A DNA stretch of 64,000 nucleotides from Cyrtodaria siliqua (taxonomy: Eukaryota; Mollusca; Bivalvia; Adapedonta; Hiatellidae): contig JAWPHD010001279.1 of assembly GCA_037043455.1 (NCBI GenBank), positions 124,001 to 188,000 of the forward strand, read 5' to 3'. Every line of letters begins with the position of its first letter. Position 1 is the first letter of the stretch. The translations under genes and the position numbers were made by a program. The notes under the pieces were generated by a model. The model had not been told where the DNA came from. It was given only the letters and a program-made list of their open reading frames with translations, and did no database searches. This document shows positions 1-12,000 of this stretch, piece after piece.

Positions 1-196
1 AAAAATGAAGGCCCTACCGTATTAACAAAGCAAAATATAGCATTTTTAACTAAATCAAGAGCCATAACTCCTCTGTTACTGGTCCGACTGGTCCAACATA
101 GAGCTAAAAAAAAAAAAAAAAAAAATTAAAAAAATTGAAAAAAATTAAAAGCAAAAATAAAAAAAAATATATAAAAAAAAAAAAAAAAAAAAAAAG

Positions 197-237
<41 letters not shown>

Positions 238-1460
238 AAAAAAATAATAATTCAATTAAAAAATTAAAAAAAAAAAATTAAATAAAAAAAGAAAAAGAAA
301 TTAATAATTTAAAAAAAAATAATTAAAAAAAAAAAAAAGTTTGGTATTGATTGGATGAGAAATGAAGGCCCTCTCGTCTTAACGAGGCAAAATATAGCGT
401 TTTGAACTAAATCAAGGGCCATAACTAAGCTGTTACTGGACAGATATGTTTGGTTTTCGAACTTGTCTGAGCTTTCATTGATATTAACAAACCGATAAAG
501 TTTGGTAAAGATCAAATGAACAATGAAGCCCCTATCGTCTTAACGAGGCAAAATATAGCATTTTTAACTAAATCAAGGCCCACAACTCCGCTGTTTCTTG
601 TTTGAAATGGCTGGTTTTCAAACTTGTTCAAGCTTTCAATGACATAAACAAGCTGATAAAGTTTGGTAAAAATCGGATGAACAATGAAGCCCCTATCATC
701 TTAACAAGGCAAAATATAGCATTTTTAACTAAATCAAGGGCCACAACTCCGCTGTTACTGGTCCGATATGGCTGGTTTTTGAACTTTTCCGAGCTTTCAT
801 TGAAATTAACAATCTAATAAAGTTTGATAAAGATCGGATGAGCAATAAAGCCCCTAGCGTCTTAACGAGGCAAAATATAGCATTTTTAACTAAATCAAGG
901 GCCATAACTCCGCTGTTACTAGTCCGATATGGCTGGTTTTCGAACTTGTCCGAGCTTTCATTGATATTAACAATGTGGTAAAGTTTGGTAAAGATAGGAT
1001 GAAAAACGAAGGCCCTATCATCTTAACGAGGCAAAATATAGCGATATAGCATTTTTAACTAAATCAAGGACCATAACTCTGGTGTTATTGGTCCGATCTG
1101 GCTGGTTTTCGAACTTGTCCGAGCTTTCATTGATATTAACAATGTGGTAAAGTTTGGAAAAGATAGGTTGAAAAATGAAGGCCCTATCGTCTTAACGAGG
1201 CAAAATATAGCAATATAGCATTTTAACTAAATCAAGGGCCATAACTCCGCTAAAACTTAGCCAATCTGGCTGGTTTTCGAACTCATCCGAGTTTTAATTG
1301 ATATTAACAACCTCTTAAAGTTTGGTAAAGATTGGATGAAAAATGAAGGCCCTATCGTCTTAACGAGACAAAAGTTAACAACGGACGACGGACGGACGAC
1401 GGACGGACGACGGACAACTCGGCATCCCATAAGCTCTGCTGGCCTTCGGCCAGTAGAGCT
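1..1460 (+). repeat. Tandem-core (pearl/Helitron-like) element, about 160-bp units, 3' end present
   Basis: About eight diverged copies of a roughly 160-bp unit, recognised by gaagcccctatcgtcttaac, ggcaaaatatagcatttttaa and ccgagctttcattgatatta. An A-rich tract (101-340) interrupts the first copies. The unit array is followed by acggacgacggacggacg repeats (1,376-1,415) and a hairpin at 1,431-1,460 with a 13-bp stem around ttc, then AAAAA. A tandem core followed by a short 3' hairpin is the layout of bivalve pearl elements and Helitron-derived non-autonomous elements; the 160-bp period recalls the old bivalve satellite BIV160, but identity was not tested. Confidence 0.65.
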
Positions 1461-1464
1461 AAAA

Positions 1465-1595
1465 ATCTATGGGTGAACCCTATTTTCTGAAATTTGGTTC
1501 TTTAAAGTCAATTTTGCATCTATATGTGGGTGTTGTATTTCATAAGTGTCTTCCTGGGGTCACATGTATGTTTAAATGGAATAGCCCTTAGTAGT
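1465..1595. mobile_element. Truncated copy of an AGGGCTATTCCATT foldback MITE
   Basis: The segment from ctatgggtgaaccctatttt to aaatggaatagccctta matches the right two-thirds of the elements at 19,597-19,775 and 25,807-25,988. The left arm is missing. Confidence 0.6.
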
Positions 1596-2215
1596 TTTTG
1601 AGTTATGCTCCGGACAAGAATTATAAGTATAAAATTCCAATGGGCAATAACTCCAATATGAATGAAGAAAGAGTTATGGTTATTGTACTTTGCACATTCT
1701 CTCATTGCCCTGTATCATTGTGTGAAGTTTCATTGCAGGTACATTAGAAGTGTTTTAACTATGCTCAAGACAAGAGTTATAAGCATAACATTCCAAAGGG
1801 CAATAACTCTAATTTGAAAGAAGAAAGAGTTACAGTTCTTGCACTCTGCACCCTTTATCAATGTGTGAAGTTTTACTGCAGTCCCATAGTAGTTTTTGAG
1901 TTTTGCTTCGGACAAGAATTACAAGTATAAAATTACAAAGGGCAATAACTCTAATCTAAATAGACAGAGTTATGGTTCTTGCACTTGGTACTTTCTCACA
2001 TTGCCCTCTATCATTGTGTGAAATTTCAATGCAGTCCCAACAATAGTTTTGAAGTTATGCTTCGGACAAGAAGTCTAAGTATAAAATTACGAAGGGCAAT
2101 AACTCTACTTTGAATGAAGACAGAGTGAGTTACAATTCTTGCACTCTGCACTTCTTCTCATTGCCCTATCATTGTGTGAAGTTTAATTGCAGTCCCAAAA
2201 ATACTCAAATGTTTG
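1596..2215 (+). repeat. Tandem-core repeat, about 150-bp units, roughly 4 copies
   Basis: Each unit contains tgagttatgctccggacaag, gggcaataactctaa, agagttatggttcttgcac and cattgtgtgaagtttcattg, with 10-25% divergence by eye. The short open frames here are read-through of the repeat and are not genes. Confidence 0.7.
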
Positions 2216-2224
2216 TAAATATCT

Positions 2225-2930
2225 ACACCGATGATGGGGGAATATTTGAGAGTACCTACATTAACGATAGTATATTCAAAAATACCTTCATTGACGTGGA
2301 AATATTCGAAAGTAAATGTTTGTGTAGTAACTACATTGATGCGGGCATATTTGAGAGTACCGAGGGCATATTCAAAAGTAAATTTTTTAAGTACTTACAT
2401 TGACGGGAGCATATTCGAAAGTAAATGTTTGTTAAGTACCTACATTGATGGGGTCATATTTGAGAGTACCGACATTAACAAGGGCGCATTCGAAAATACA
2501 TGTATTGGCACGGGCATATTAAAAAATAGCTACATTGATGAAGGCACATTCAAAAGTAAATGTTTGTAAAGTACTTACATTAATGGGGGCATATTCATAT
2601 GTACCTACATTAATGAGGGCACATTCAAAAATACTTGCAATGATGGGGGCATATTCAAATGTACCTACATTAATGAGGGCATATTCAAAAATACTTGCAA
2701 TGATGGGGGCATATTCAAATGTACCTACATTAATGAGGGCATATTCAAAAATACTTGCAATGATGCGGGCAAATTCAAAATAACTATATTGAAGGGGTCA
2801 TATTTGAAAGTACTTACATAGTCAGGGGCATATTCTAAAGTACTTACAATGACAGAGCAATATTTGAAAGTATTTACATTGGCCGCTGCATATTCAAAAG
2901 TACTTACATTGACGGGGGCATAATCGAGAG
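2225..2930 (+). repeat. 30-bp minisatellite (60-bp higher-order) at the 3' end of a WDR59 exon
   Basis: Units of the form tacattgatgggggcatatt followed by caaaagtact; from 2,580 to 2,770 a 60-bp dimer is nearly perfect. On the gene strand each unit contains tgtaagtac or a close variant, a splice-donor match. The gene-strand start of the array coincides with the donor of the exon at 2,908-3,055. The unit length (30 bp) keeps frames open, which explains the open frames here. Confidence 0.85.
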
Positions 2931-3055
2931 AGTTTTTCGAAGCTGATTTCCTCAAGTTCTGTGGCTGTATGGACAATAAATATTGCCTATCCCAGAATAC
3001 ACAACACAACATGGCCAGTGTTTGCACGTCATAAATCTTCTGGTGGTATGCCATT
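2908..3055 (-). CDS. WDR59: WDR59 exon (DVQTLAMLCCVF), 3' end inside a minisatellite
   Basis: It starts after acceptor atattttcag and reads MAYHQKIYDVQTLAMLCCVF, the most conserved C-terminal helix block. The 3' end is less certain. The first strong donor (gtaagt at 2,907-2,902) gives 49 codons plus one base, ending PQNLRKSASKNSLDYAPVN, and falls inside the first unit of the 30-bp array that fills 2,225-2,930. That array repeats the same donor-like gtaagtac or close variants. Downstream C-terminal exons are outside the window. Confidence 0.85.
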
Positions 3056-6000
3056 CTGAAAATATAAGTGCCCTACTGGTGTAACTACCTATCTAAACAA
3101 GATGTATCGCCTGTGCCCTACTGGTGTAACTACCTATCTAAACAAGATGTATCGCTTGTGCCCTACTGGTGTAACCACCTATCTAAACAAGATGTATCGC
3201 TTGTGCCCTACTGGTGTAACTACCTATCCAAACAAGATGTATCGCTTGTGCCCTACTGGTGTAACTACCTATCTAAACAAGATGTATCGCTTGTGCCCTA
3301 CTGGTGTAACTACCTATCTAAACAAGATGTATCGCTTAACAGGTTAAGGCTGTATGACTCATTGATAAAATTCTTCTGACAAATCAAGGGAAAAACAAAC
3401 TTTCCATAAACATCGCACTTTTCATTCAATCAATATTCAAATTTCTACTGCACATGCCTGCAATAAACAATTGCGTCCTATTGCGCCTCAATTTCCAGTG
3501 AACAACATTTACATTTGAGGGGGAGCTAAAACAAACTGAATGTTGTTTAACGGCTCATCAACACAGTATAGGTTATTTAGAGTCGCCCCAGAGAGAGGGG
3601 AAGGATACATAGGAATCCGGGAACCTGCCATACTCTTATTATCGAATAGATTCCTATGGTTCTTTAACGTGCTCGGAGGACAGACCGATACACGGGACCG
3701 CCCGGTTTACGTCCCCATCCGACAGACAACGCAAAGGGAAAGTGTCTTGCCTAAGAAAACCGACAGAACTCAGTGGCACCACGGAGGATTGAACCCGGGG
3801 CCTCCGGTTGCAAATCCGCCGTGCTACCGACTGCGCCACGCCAGCCCTACAAACAAGGTGCAGTGAAATGGTCTGATGAACTTGTTTTGTTTGTATGGCG
3901 TAACGTCGTCTTGACGTTCTCGTGCTTATTGACGCAAGTTCCTTTATTAGCGTCGATGTTTGCAACATCGCTGTTCAAACAGAATGTATTACAGCTTTAA
4001 ATTTAATCTATTTTTAACACAAATATAATGTATTTACATTATTAAAATCTTCAAAACAGATAGAACATAATGTATATATAAGGTTGATCTTTCTATGGGA
4101 TATGAACAACATTAGCTAATTTAAAGTTAGCGAGGCCCTTCTGACTTCATGCACTTGACACAAGCCTAATGTTGTTCATACCCCAAAGAAGGATCTAAAT
4201 ATCAATTCACTCTTAAAGAAACTATTCCCCCAAATAACGGCAAAACTGTACACTACAAAACCGTTTATCAAAACTTTATCCAGGTGTTCAGGTCATATAA
4301 TAATATTTATCATGCAGATATGCACTTTTCTGCGTAATAAAGGGGTGACCTAATACATTTTGCTTTATTAGGCACTGACCAATAGAGCAAATCAATGCTG
4401 AATCCCTCGACGTTAACTGTACGTAACGTTATCTGAGTCATGCATGTAACGTTGCCTGACGTTATAAAACAAACAAAAAAAAACAACATGGCGGCTTCCT
4501 CGATAAGCGTAACATTCTGAGAAATAGGTTATAATAGTAATTCATACAGAAAATGTGGATAATCTACATGATAAATAGAATATTATGTCAGTGCCTTTTA
4601 CTATCAAGTTTATTAGGCTCGGCACGAAATCGAAGAATGGCTCGGCAGAGCCCCGCCATTCTCATTTTCTAAGCCTCGCCTAATAAACTTGACAGTAAAA
4701 GGCACTGACATAATATTCTCTATATATGTGCTGATTAAAAGTGTAGTTTTATTCACGATTTCTTAATACCCATGAGTTGGTAACTCCTAATTTGATGCTC
4801 CAGTTTTGGGGTTCGACCTGGCTGGTTAAACTCATTGATATTGAATATTGATATAGAGTTTTGATTCTCAAAATATGTATACCTCGTCGTCTGTAGGTTT
4901 AGACATGGTGTACATATGTCGTAAATGTTGGCTGTTGTTGGTGGGATAGCTACTTTAAATATAAAATAAACACTGAGGAAGTATGAATAAACATGTGTTG
5001 TTTGTATTTGTTTCATCTCCCACATGAATATCATCACTGATCAGTGATCTCAAGACATAGTTGTTGTTGTCTACACCCAGGTGTCTGTCATGTGGTAATC
5101 ACTGATGTGCTTTATATAGTGAGCATTATCATTGGCTATATGCCAAGTGCCAATGTATTGTGAATTTGATTCAGTTCTCGGGAGATGTCCAATGTTGCTT
5201 CTTTAATATATGCTAGAGATACCAGATAAAACAATGAACTGAGGCTAAATACATGCCACAGAGAACGAGTTATAAAACTGTAGGGACTTAACACGAATCA
5301 ATATTCTACACAGCAGTTGGTGTATTTCTTGATAATGTTTCGCACTTGTTTGACTTTCGATAACAAAATAACTGACAACACCAAACTAAGTTTTACTGAA
5401 AATTCCACTTGCCCAATCCTAAACGACGCTTGCCAACCGAAAAAGGAACATTTCCTGGGCACTGGGCTACCAGATTTGAACAGCCCTGTACTTACTTGCT
5501 TTATCTTGAAGAAAACATATGCTGTGTATACATGAGAGGGGAAAGTATACAATGAGTTGTTCAATAAACAAGAGCTGTCGGAGAACAGCGCAGCTCGTCT
5601 ATTCGATTTTTCAGAGAATAATAAATTTATAGCTAGTATATACCATCAGAAAACAAGGCTACAACAATGTGGGGTGGGGTTGGGAGCACAACATAACTAT
5701 GTGTAAAGAATTGACCAAAACTACACAGAAAAATGTAAAAAAATAAAATAAAAAAAATTCGAGTTAAGTGGGGTGCGGGGTGGGGATGGGAGAGAGGCGG
5801 GGGTGGATGGTGGGGGAGTGGGGTGGGTGAGGGCAACATATATGTGTAAGAAGCTATGTAATAATTCACCAAAACAACACAAAAAATATGAAGAAAAAAA
5901 ATATTAAAAAATCGAGTTTGAGTGGGGATGGGTATAGAGGTGGGGGGTGGGGAGGGCAACATAGAATTGACTAAACAACAAAAGAAATATGTCAAAAAAA

Positions 6001-9000
6001 TAATAAAAATTAAAGTGTGTGTGTGGGGGGGGGGGGGGGGGGGGGCAACTTATACAACATATATGGAGGGGAGAGTTGCAACATATATGTGTAAGAATTG
6101 ACTAAAACAAGACTAACCCAGAAATATCGAAGAAAAAAAAAAAGTTTCAAGTGGGGGTGGGGGGTGGGGGGGGATGGGGGGGAAGCGTGGGTGAGAGGCA
6201 GGAGTGGGTGGGGGGGAGAGGGGGCAACATATATGTGTAAGAATTGACTAAAACAAGTAAAAAAAAAAAATGGTGGAGGTGAGTGGGGGCATGGGTAGGG
6301 GGGAGTGGGGAGGAGGGAGCCCATGCCCAATATGGGTGAAGGAATAACATACATAATGCTATAACAATCCCAAACCAAAATTATAGATATATACATGCTT
6401 ATATGCAAACCTAAATCTGCCTTTATTTCTCATTTTAAAGGCCATCACAATTTGGGTTCCATGGGAGCCCAGAATTTGCAGAAGACAAAATTACTTATCC
6501 AACCCTTTACAACATACTACGAGGGTCATTCAATAAGTTCTGTCACTAACGCGTTTTAACAATTATGTGCTCGTTGAGAGTGTTGATGTTTGGTACCAAA
6601 TGAACGAGAGTTTCACTACCATTTCATTGATGGTAAAATGAATGATGCATCTTTTGTGTGACCTAAAGTTATGGAACATTTAATACATATCACTTATACA
6701 TACTGAGGCATTTTCGTCCTGAGTTTTTTCAGGTATATTAATTGTTACTTTTTTAAATGCTTGTTTCTCTTTAAGTTCTTGTCGATGACTTTTGAAATTT
6801 CTCATACATTACCAATTATATCTGTGCATTACAAGATTCAGAATTTAAGCATGGTAGATGAAAAGGCATTGTCTTAGAAATTAACATTTTAAGCTAACGT
6901 GTAAAATTAATTTAATGATAAATAGACATTAAATGGAAAGGCAGTCTTATGAAATAGCGTTTTTGGATGATCAATATTTTCACTAAACATTGTACCAAAT
7001 TATACAATAATGTGTTGAATATGAAATTTAAACACTGAAGGACCAGGATTTGTAAAAAAAATTGAAAACATATTAATACTATGGGAATAATTACGACATT
7101 TAAAAGATATTATAACATTTCTGTAAACAAAATGAAGAAAATCAGTGTTATTTCTGCTAAAATTAAGGGATATGCATTCACTCATATCTGGTTTGCAACA
7201 AGACCTTTCCGAATTCTCAAAAATCATTGTCATGGATTATGGGTGAATAACAACAGATGGCGTACAAGAAAATTTAAAAGCATAGAATTATTCAAATAGT
7301 TTTTACAACGTTTTGTAACAAGGACATTTTCAGAGATGCCTGTATCCAAAAGGTGTGGTAGGGAGAGGTTATTCAGGGGTATAAATAACCGGATATTTTT
7401 CATTTTTGTTGTGGAATTTAAGAGAGCGAACCTAGTAGTACTATAAATACACTACTTTAACTCAGTGTAATATCCAGTTCAAAGGATATATGCCTAGTGA
7501 CAGAACTTTTTGAAGCACCCTCGTATATGGAAACCAATTCCAAAATTTAGTTCAGCTAGGACAAGAAATGTAAGAGATATAGACCTGTTAACACAGCTTA
7601 CACGCAAAATGTGATGTGAAACAGACATATTTTAAGGGTTATCAGAATTTGGGTTCCATGGGAGCCCATGGCGGGGTTACAGGAACCAAAATTACTTAAG
7701 CAGCCCTTATGATAATGCTATAAGGAAGCTTATGGTCAAATTTGGTTGTGCTAGGGTAAGAATTGTAAGAGATATAGACTTGTAAACACAGCTTACACGC
7801 AAAATTTGATGTGAAATGGGGCACATTTTATGGGCTATCATAATTTGGGTTCCATGGGAGCCCAGGGGTTACAGGAACCAAAACTGCTATACAGCCCTTA
7901 AGATAATGCTATAAGGAAGCCCATGAACCAATTTGGTTGTGCTAGGATAAGAAATGTAAGAGATATATAGACTTGTAAACACAGCTTACACGCAAACCTT
8001 GATGTGGGACGCTGACGCCGACGCCGGGTTGATTACATAAGCTCTCTTATTATTCAAATAGTCAAGCTTAAAATGAGATTACGAAAATGTAAGTTTATCG
8101 AAACAGGAATAGAGAGAGATCACCAGTTGACACCATCTATCTCCGAAATGTGAAACATTATTACGGTAAACAACTGGGGGCAAATATACATACAGAGACT
8201 CCAGCATCTGTCGTCCAAACGGGTATTGTGCAAAGGGTGGTCCATCATCTGGGTTGGGGCTAGGCCTCAGGGTGGGGCTGCTCATTATGGATACCATGGA
8301 CCACAACTGGAAACAAAATCAACTATTAGTTATATTTCAATTTTCCTTAGAAAGCAATGAATAATGTAAACTATCATCATATTAAATGAATGCAATGATA
8401 TATTGATTTTGTTGTGAAGATAAAAGTCACTGTTAATACTAGGAAATATAGGTTCATATCAGTTTACTTAAGCTTTTCATCATCCTTATGAGGTGGTCTT
8501 GTGGGTCTCGAATAGATAATAAAATATGTAAGCTTTCCTTATCTTAGCTTATAAGTATATATCCAGTGGGAATTGGAAGCGTTCCAGTACAACAGATGGT
8601 TCAGGGTTCAAGTCCTTGTTTTAACAGTAAAGTTTGTTCTCAATCCAAAAGTGACTCGGCCTGTTCCCATTATAAAAGCACTAAACATGTCTTGATTGAT
8701 TATCTATTCCTTACCCTGACCAGATCTCTCCTGCCCACAGCTGCGGCCTCCTTCTTGTTATGGTTGCACATGGCCTCTATGTTGTTGACATCCAACCTAA
8801 AAGTTTGTGAAATATTAGTTTATGTATAGTTGACACAGCCATCAACATTACAATAAAGCCAATATCCCCCCATCAACAGGCAAAGTTTAAAATAGATATA
8901 TACGTAATTTGAAAATCAAAACTCTATAGACACAATATAAACGGCTTTAACCAGCCAAGCCAAAACCGAGAACATCAGATTAAGAGTTACCAACTCATAA

Positions 9001-12000
9001 TTCATTTAACGCATATTCAATTTTGTTTATATACACGTGAATGAAACTATACTTTTAACTGGCACATATATATTATCTTATGACCTGAACACCTGGATAT
9101 GGTTTGGATGATTTTTTAATACAATTTTGCCGTTACTTTGTGGGTTAGTTTCTTTAAATGGATGAATAAAGTTTGAATACATGTACTAGTCTACATGAAA
9201 AGACAATACGCATGGTCTGTTTTCACACTCACACACACCCAATACACATGTAATTCTGGAATTGCCCTTACTTGTAGTTCTCTCCCAGTTCTCTGTGTAT
9301 ATTCAGCAGGCAGTGTGTGTCATATATCCTCACAGGATCCAGTTTCACTGACTTTTTCTCCTTCTTCATTGACCTGTCTGTACTCCTCAACTTGGCTTCC
9401 TGCACATCCTTTAAACTTCGTGATTTTGTTCTTTGTCTCTGAATAATTAGTGACAGAATAATAACTATATTGGTTTTATTTATCTATCCGTATCTGTTTG
9501 GAACTACTGGGGCAAGAGACCGAGTGGAATTAGGTCACTGTTCCAATTTCTCCTTCACTAGGAATGACATTAGCAATTTATTGACTGTGATGATCATGTT
9601 ATTCTTTAAATTTGTGATCAAAATTTATAAGAAGATAGAGAAAAAGAGAAGAAAATTGTGGACTTTTTTTGCTAATTATATTAGCATTTGCCCACACCCT
9701 CATGTTATAACGAGTTGCAAGGCTGACAGTTGAACATCTTGGGCACAGGAAACATAAAAATATGGAAAATAATATTTTATCCTCCTGAGTAGAGTCTCTA
9801 ATGTTGGAAAAGTATATTTTGTGTTACGCCATCATAAAGATAATTTAGCGAGATACTTTTTATTTCTTTTTCTGAAGACTATAAAGATAGCCATAAACAA
9901 ATATACAGAATTGCTATACAAAGTTTTCAGTCGGACCTTTTCTCGTGGATAGGTAGGAAACTAGCTTACAGCAATTTAAGTGTATTTTTTTATCAAGTGG
10001 TAGTAAAAAATCTACCTCACCTTTGGCATATTGTAGTACATATATATGGACACTGGCTCCGCCTTGGGTGTGGGTGGACTGCGAGAGAACATGGTGGGAA
10101 AGCCACTACTACTCTGTGATGAGCGCACACGATTGGTTGAAGTGTATGCTGCCAGCTCCGACAGAGCCCTAAAAATAAGAAACAAAATCTCCTTCAACTT
10201 GATTTTACATTAACAATGAAATGAATGCCAATGCCCATCAATGTTTATATTTACCCTTAACCCACTACATATATGTAATGGACTGTCCTTTCTCTGAATT
10301 AAGCCCATTCCATTTATGTGACAAAGGGGTGTTTTGGGGAAAATGACTGATCAGGAGCCGGACATTGTAAACCATGATTAACCTGCGAGTTACTCAGGCC
10401 ACAAAGGCTATTATCTTCGTGCTTAGCGGGTTACGGGTTAATATACCCGAGGATAATCAGAAGAATGCGAGATTACAAAGAGCATTTTAAGTCAGTGCCT
10501 TTTACTATCAAGTTTATTAGGCGAGGATTTGAAAACAAGTAATGGCAAAGCTCTGCCGAGCTCATCTGCATGTTCGTGCCGAGTCAAATAAACTTGATAG
10601 GAAAAGACACGACGCCTTTTACTTTCAACTTTTAATCCGTTCAGCACGACTATAATAGCCTCTTTATCCATTGTAAACCCAGATCAACATGGGACTAACT
10701 CACAGGCTGATCAGGTTTTACAATGTCTGACTGCTGATCAGTCATTTTCCCCAAAACTCCCCTTTGTCACATAAACGGAATGGTCTTAATTCAAAGAAAT
10801 AACAGTCCATTATATATTTGTAGGGGGTTAAGGGTTAAGTGTATCAGGAGAGGCTTAGAAAACAAAAATGGCGAGGCTCTTCCGAGCCATTCTGCCTTCT
10901 CGTACCGCTCCTAATAAACTTGATAGTAAAAAGCACTCACATAATATTCTTTTATCATGCAGGTCATCAACTTTTTTTGTATTGTTTCCTGGTTTCATCT
11001 ATTAAACTGAATATTATGCTTGACATGGTCACCACCATATTGTTTTTCTTTCCTCATGACGTTTTTGACATCAGATAAACGCCGAGGATTTCTGCAATGC
11101 TTTAGTTTATCAATCAGTGCTGAATGCAATAAAGCAAAATTAGGTCACCCATTTATCAGACATAAAAGTACATAATTATCTGCATGATGAATGCAGTTAA
11201 TAATAATAATGTCTTACAATTAAATTAGTTTAAACTTATTTATATTACATAGATTGTAACGAAAGCTCTATGAACTTATATGAATCACTCTTGATGTCTT
11301 CCTGGGTAGAACCAGTACTAAGCAAATGCAGATAAAGTGTCTTGCTCGGAGACACAATGCATATGGCAATGGCGGGGATCGAACCCATGACTTTTCAATT
11401 CTGGGTCCGACACTCTATCACTAGACCACAGCGCTCCACAATTAATTGACAGGAGAGGCTCTTTAACTTGGCACATCATGTGCATAATGGCGCTCATGAT
11501 TGGCTAGCCAAATCTAAAAGACGAAGTATTATAAGAATCTTTCATGGCTATCCAGTGAAGATCTGGAATTCCAAGATGAGGTTTAATTGTTTTTATCAGA
11601 ACAGAGGCTCTGCCGTGGTTCTGATTAAAAGTTATACAGAGGCTTGGAAGTTCATATTTAAACCTGATGACACATTCTTTTTCTTGCATATCATTGACAT
11701 TTTGTGCACTGACGTCGTCAACTACTAAAGTTTTGCAAGTTTTTTTTACACAATGACATCATGCAATTGTTGAATTATCGACGTCGTTGTTGATGCACGC
11801 GACTTTTATCTTCCCCATGTGCAAGATCAGGCTTTCCATCACCCATGTAAAATAACCTTATCCAGGATGCATAAAATATCTCTCTTTCTCACCCGCTCTC
11901 TCTCAATTTATAATGGTGTAGATATACAATAGCTATTCTGAGTATCAAATTCTTACAGGTTCACCATGAAGGTACCATTTATCTGAACAAATATTTATAT

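Larger units (their letters stand above)
5565..8053 (+). mobile_element. Composite tandem-core element, interrupted by a mariner-like insertion
   Basis: The start has aagagctgtcggagaacagc and the end gacgctgacgccgacgccgg followed by ataagctctctta, so short complementary termini (aagagct/agctctt) bound it. The core has G-rich 150-190-bp units (5,640-6,345) and, at the right, about 180-bp units containing gggttccatgggagccca. The gggttccatgggagccca unit is present on both sides of the mariner-like element at 6,520-7,523, showing that the latter inserted into it. Confidence 0.55.

Noticed and set aside
2110..2783. Two overlapping open frames with repetitive proteins (SKILAMMGAYSNVP type)
   Set aside because: They arise because the minisatellite unit is 30 bp; the neighbouring gene is on the other strand and there are no splice or start signals.
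3068..3379. Open frames with Cys/Trp or CPTG repeats
   Set aside because: Read-through of a 45-bp tandem repeat in two frames; no homology, and intronic to WDR59. Not the WDR59 zinc/RING end despite the CPTG text.
5633..6408. Proline-rich open frames on the minus strand
   Set aside because: Produced by the G-rich tandem tract; no conserved domain, low-complexity only.
8566..8640. tRNA-like B box (cagggttcaagtcc)
   Set aside because: No matching A box at the right distance and no SINE body; chance match is likely.
3780..11440. Functional tRNA genes at 3.8 and 11.4 kb
   Set aside because: A and B boxes are present, but the acceptor stems do not close and SINE bodies follow, so they are tRNA-derived SINEs.
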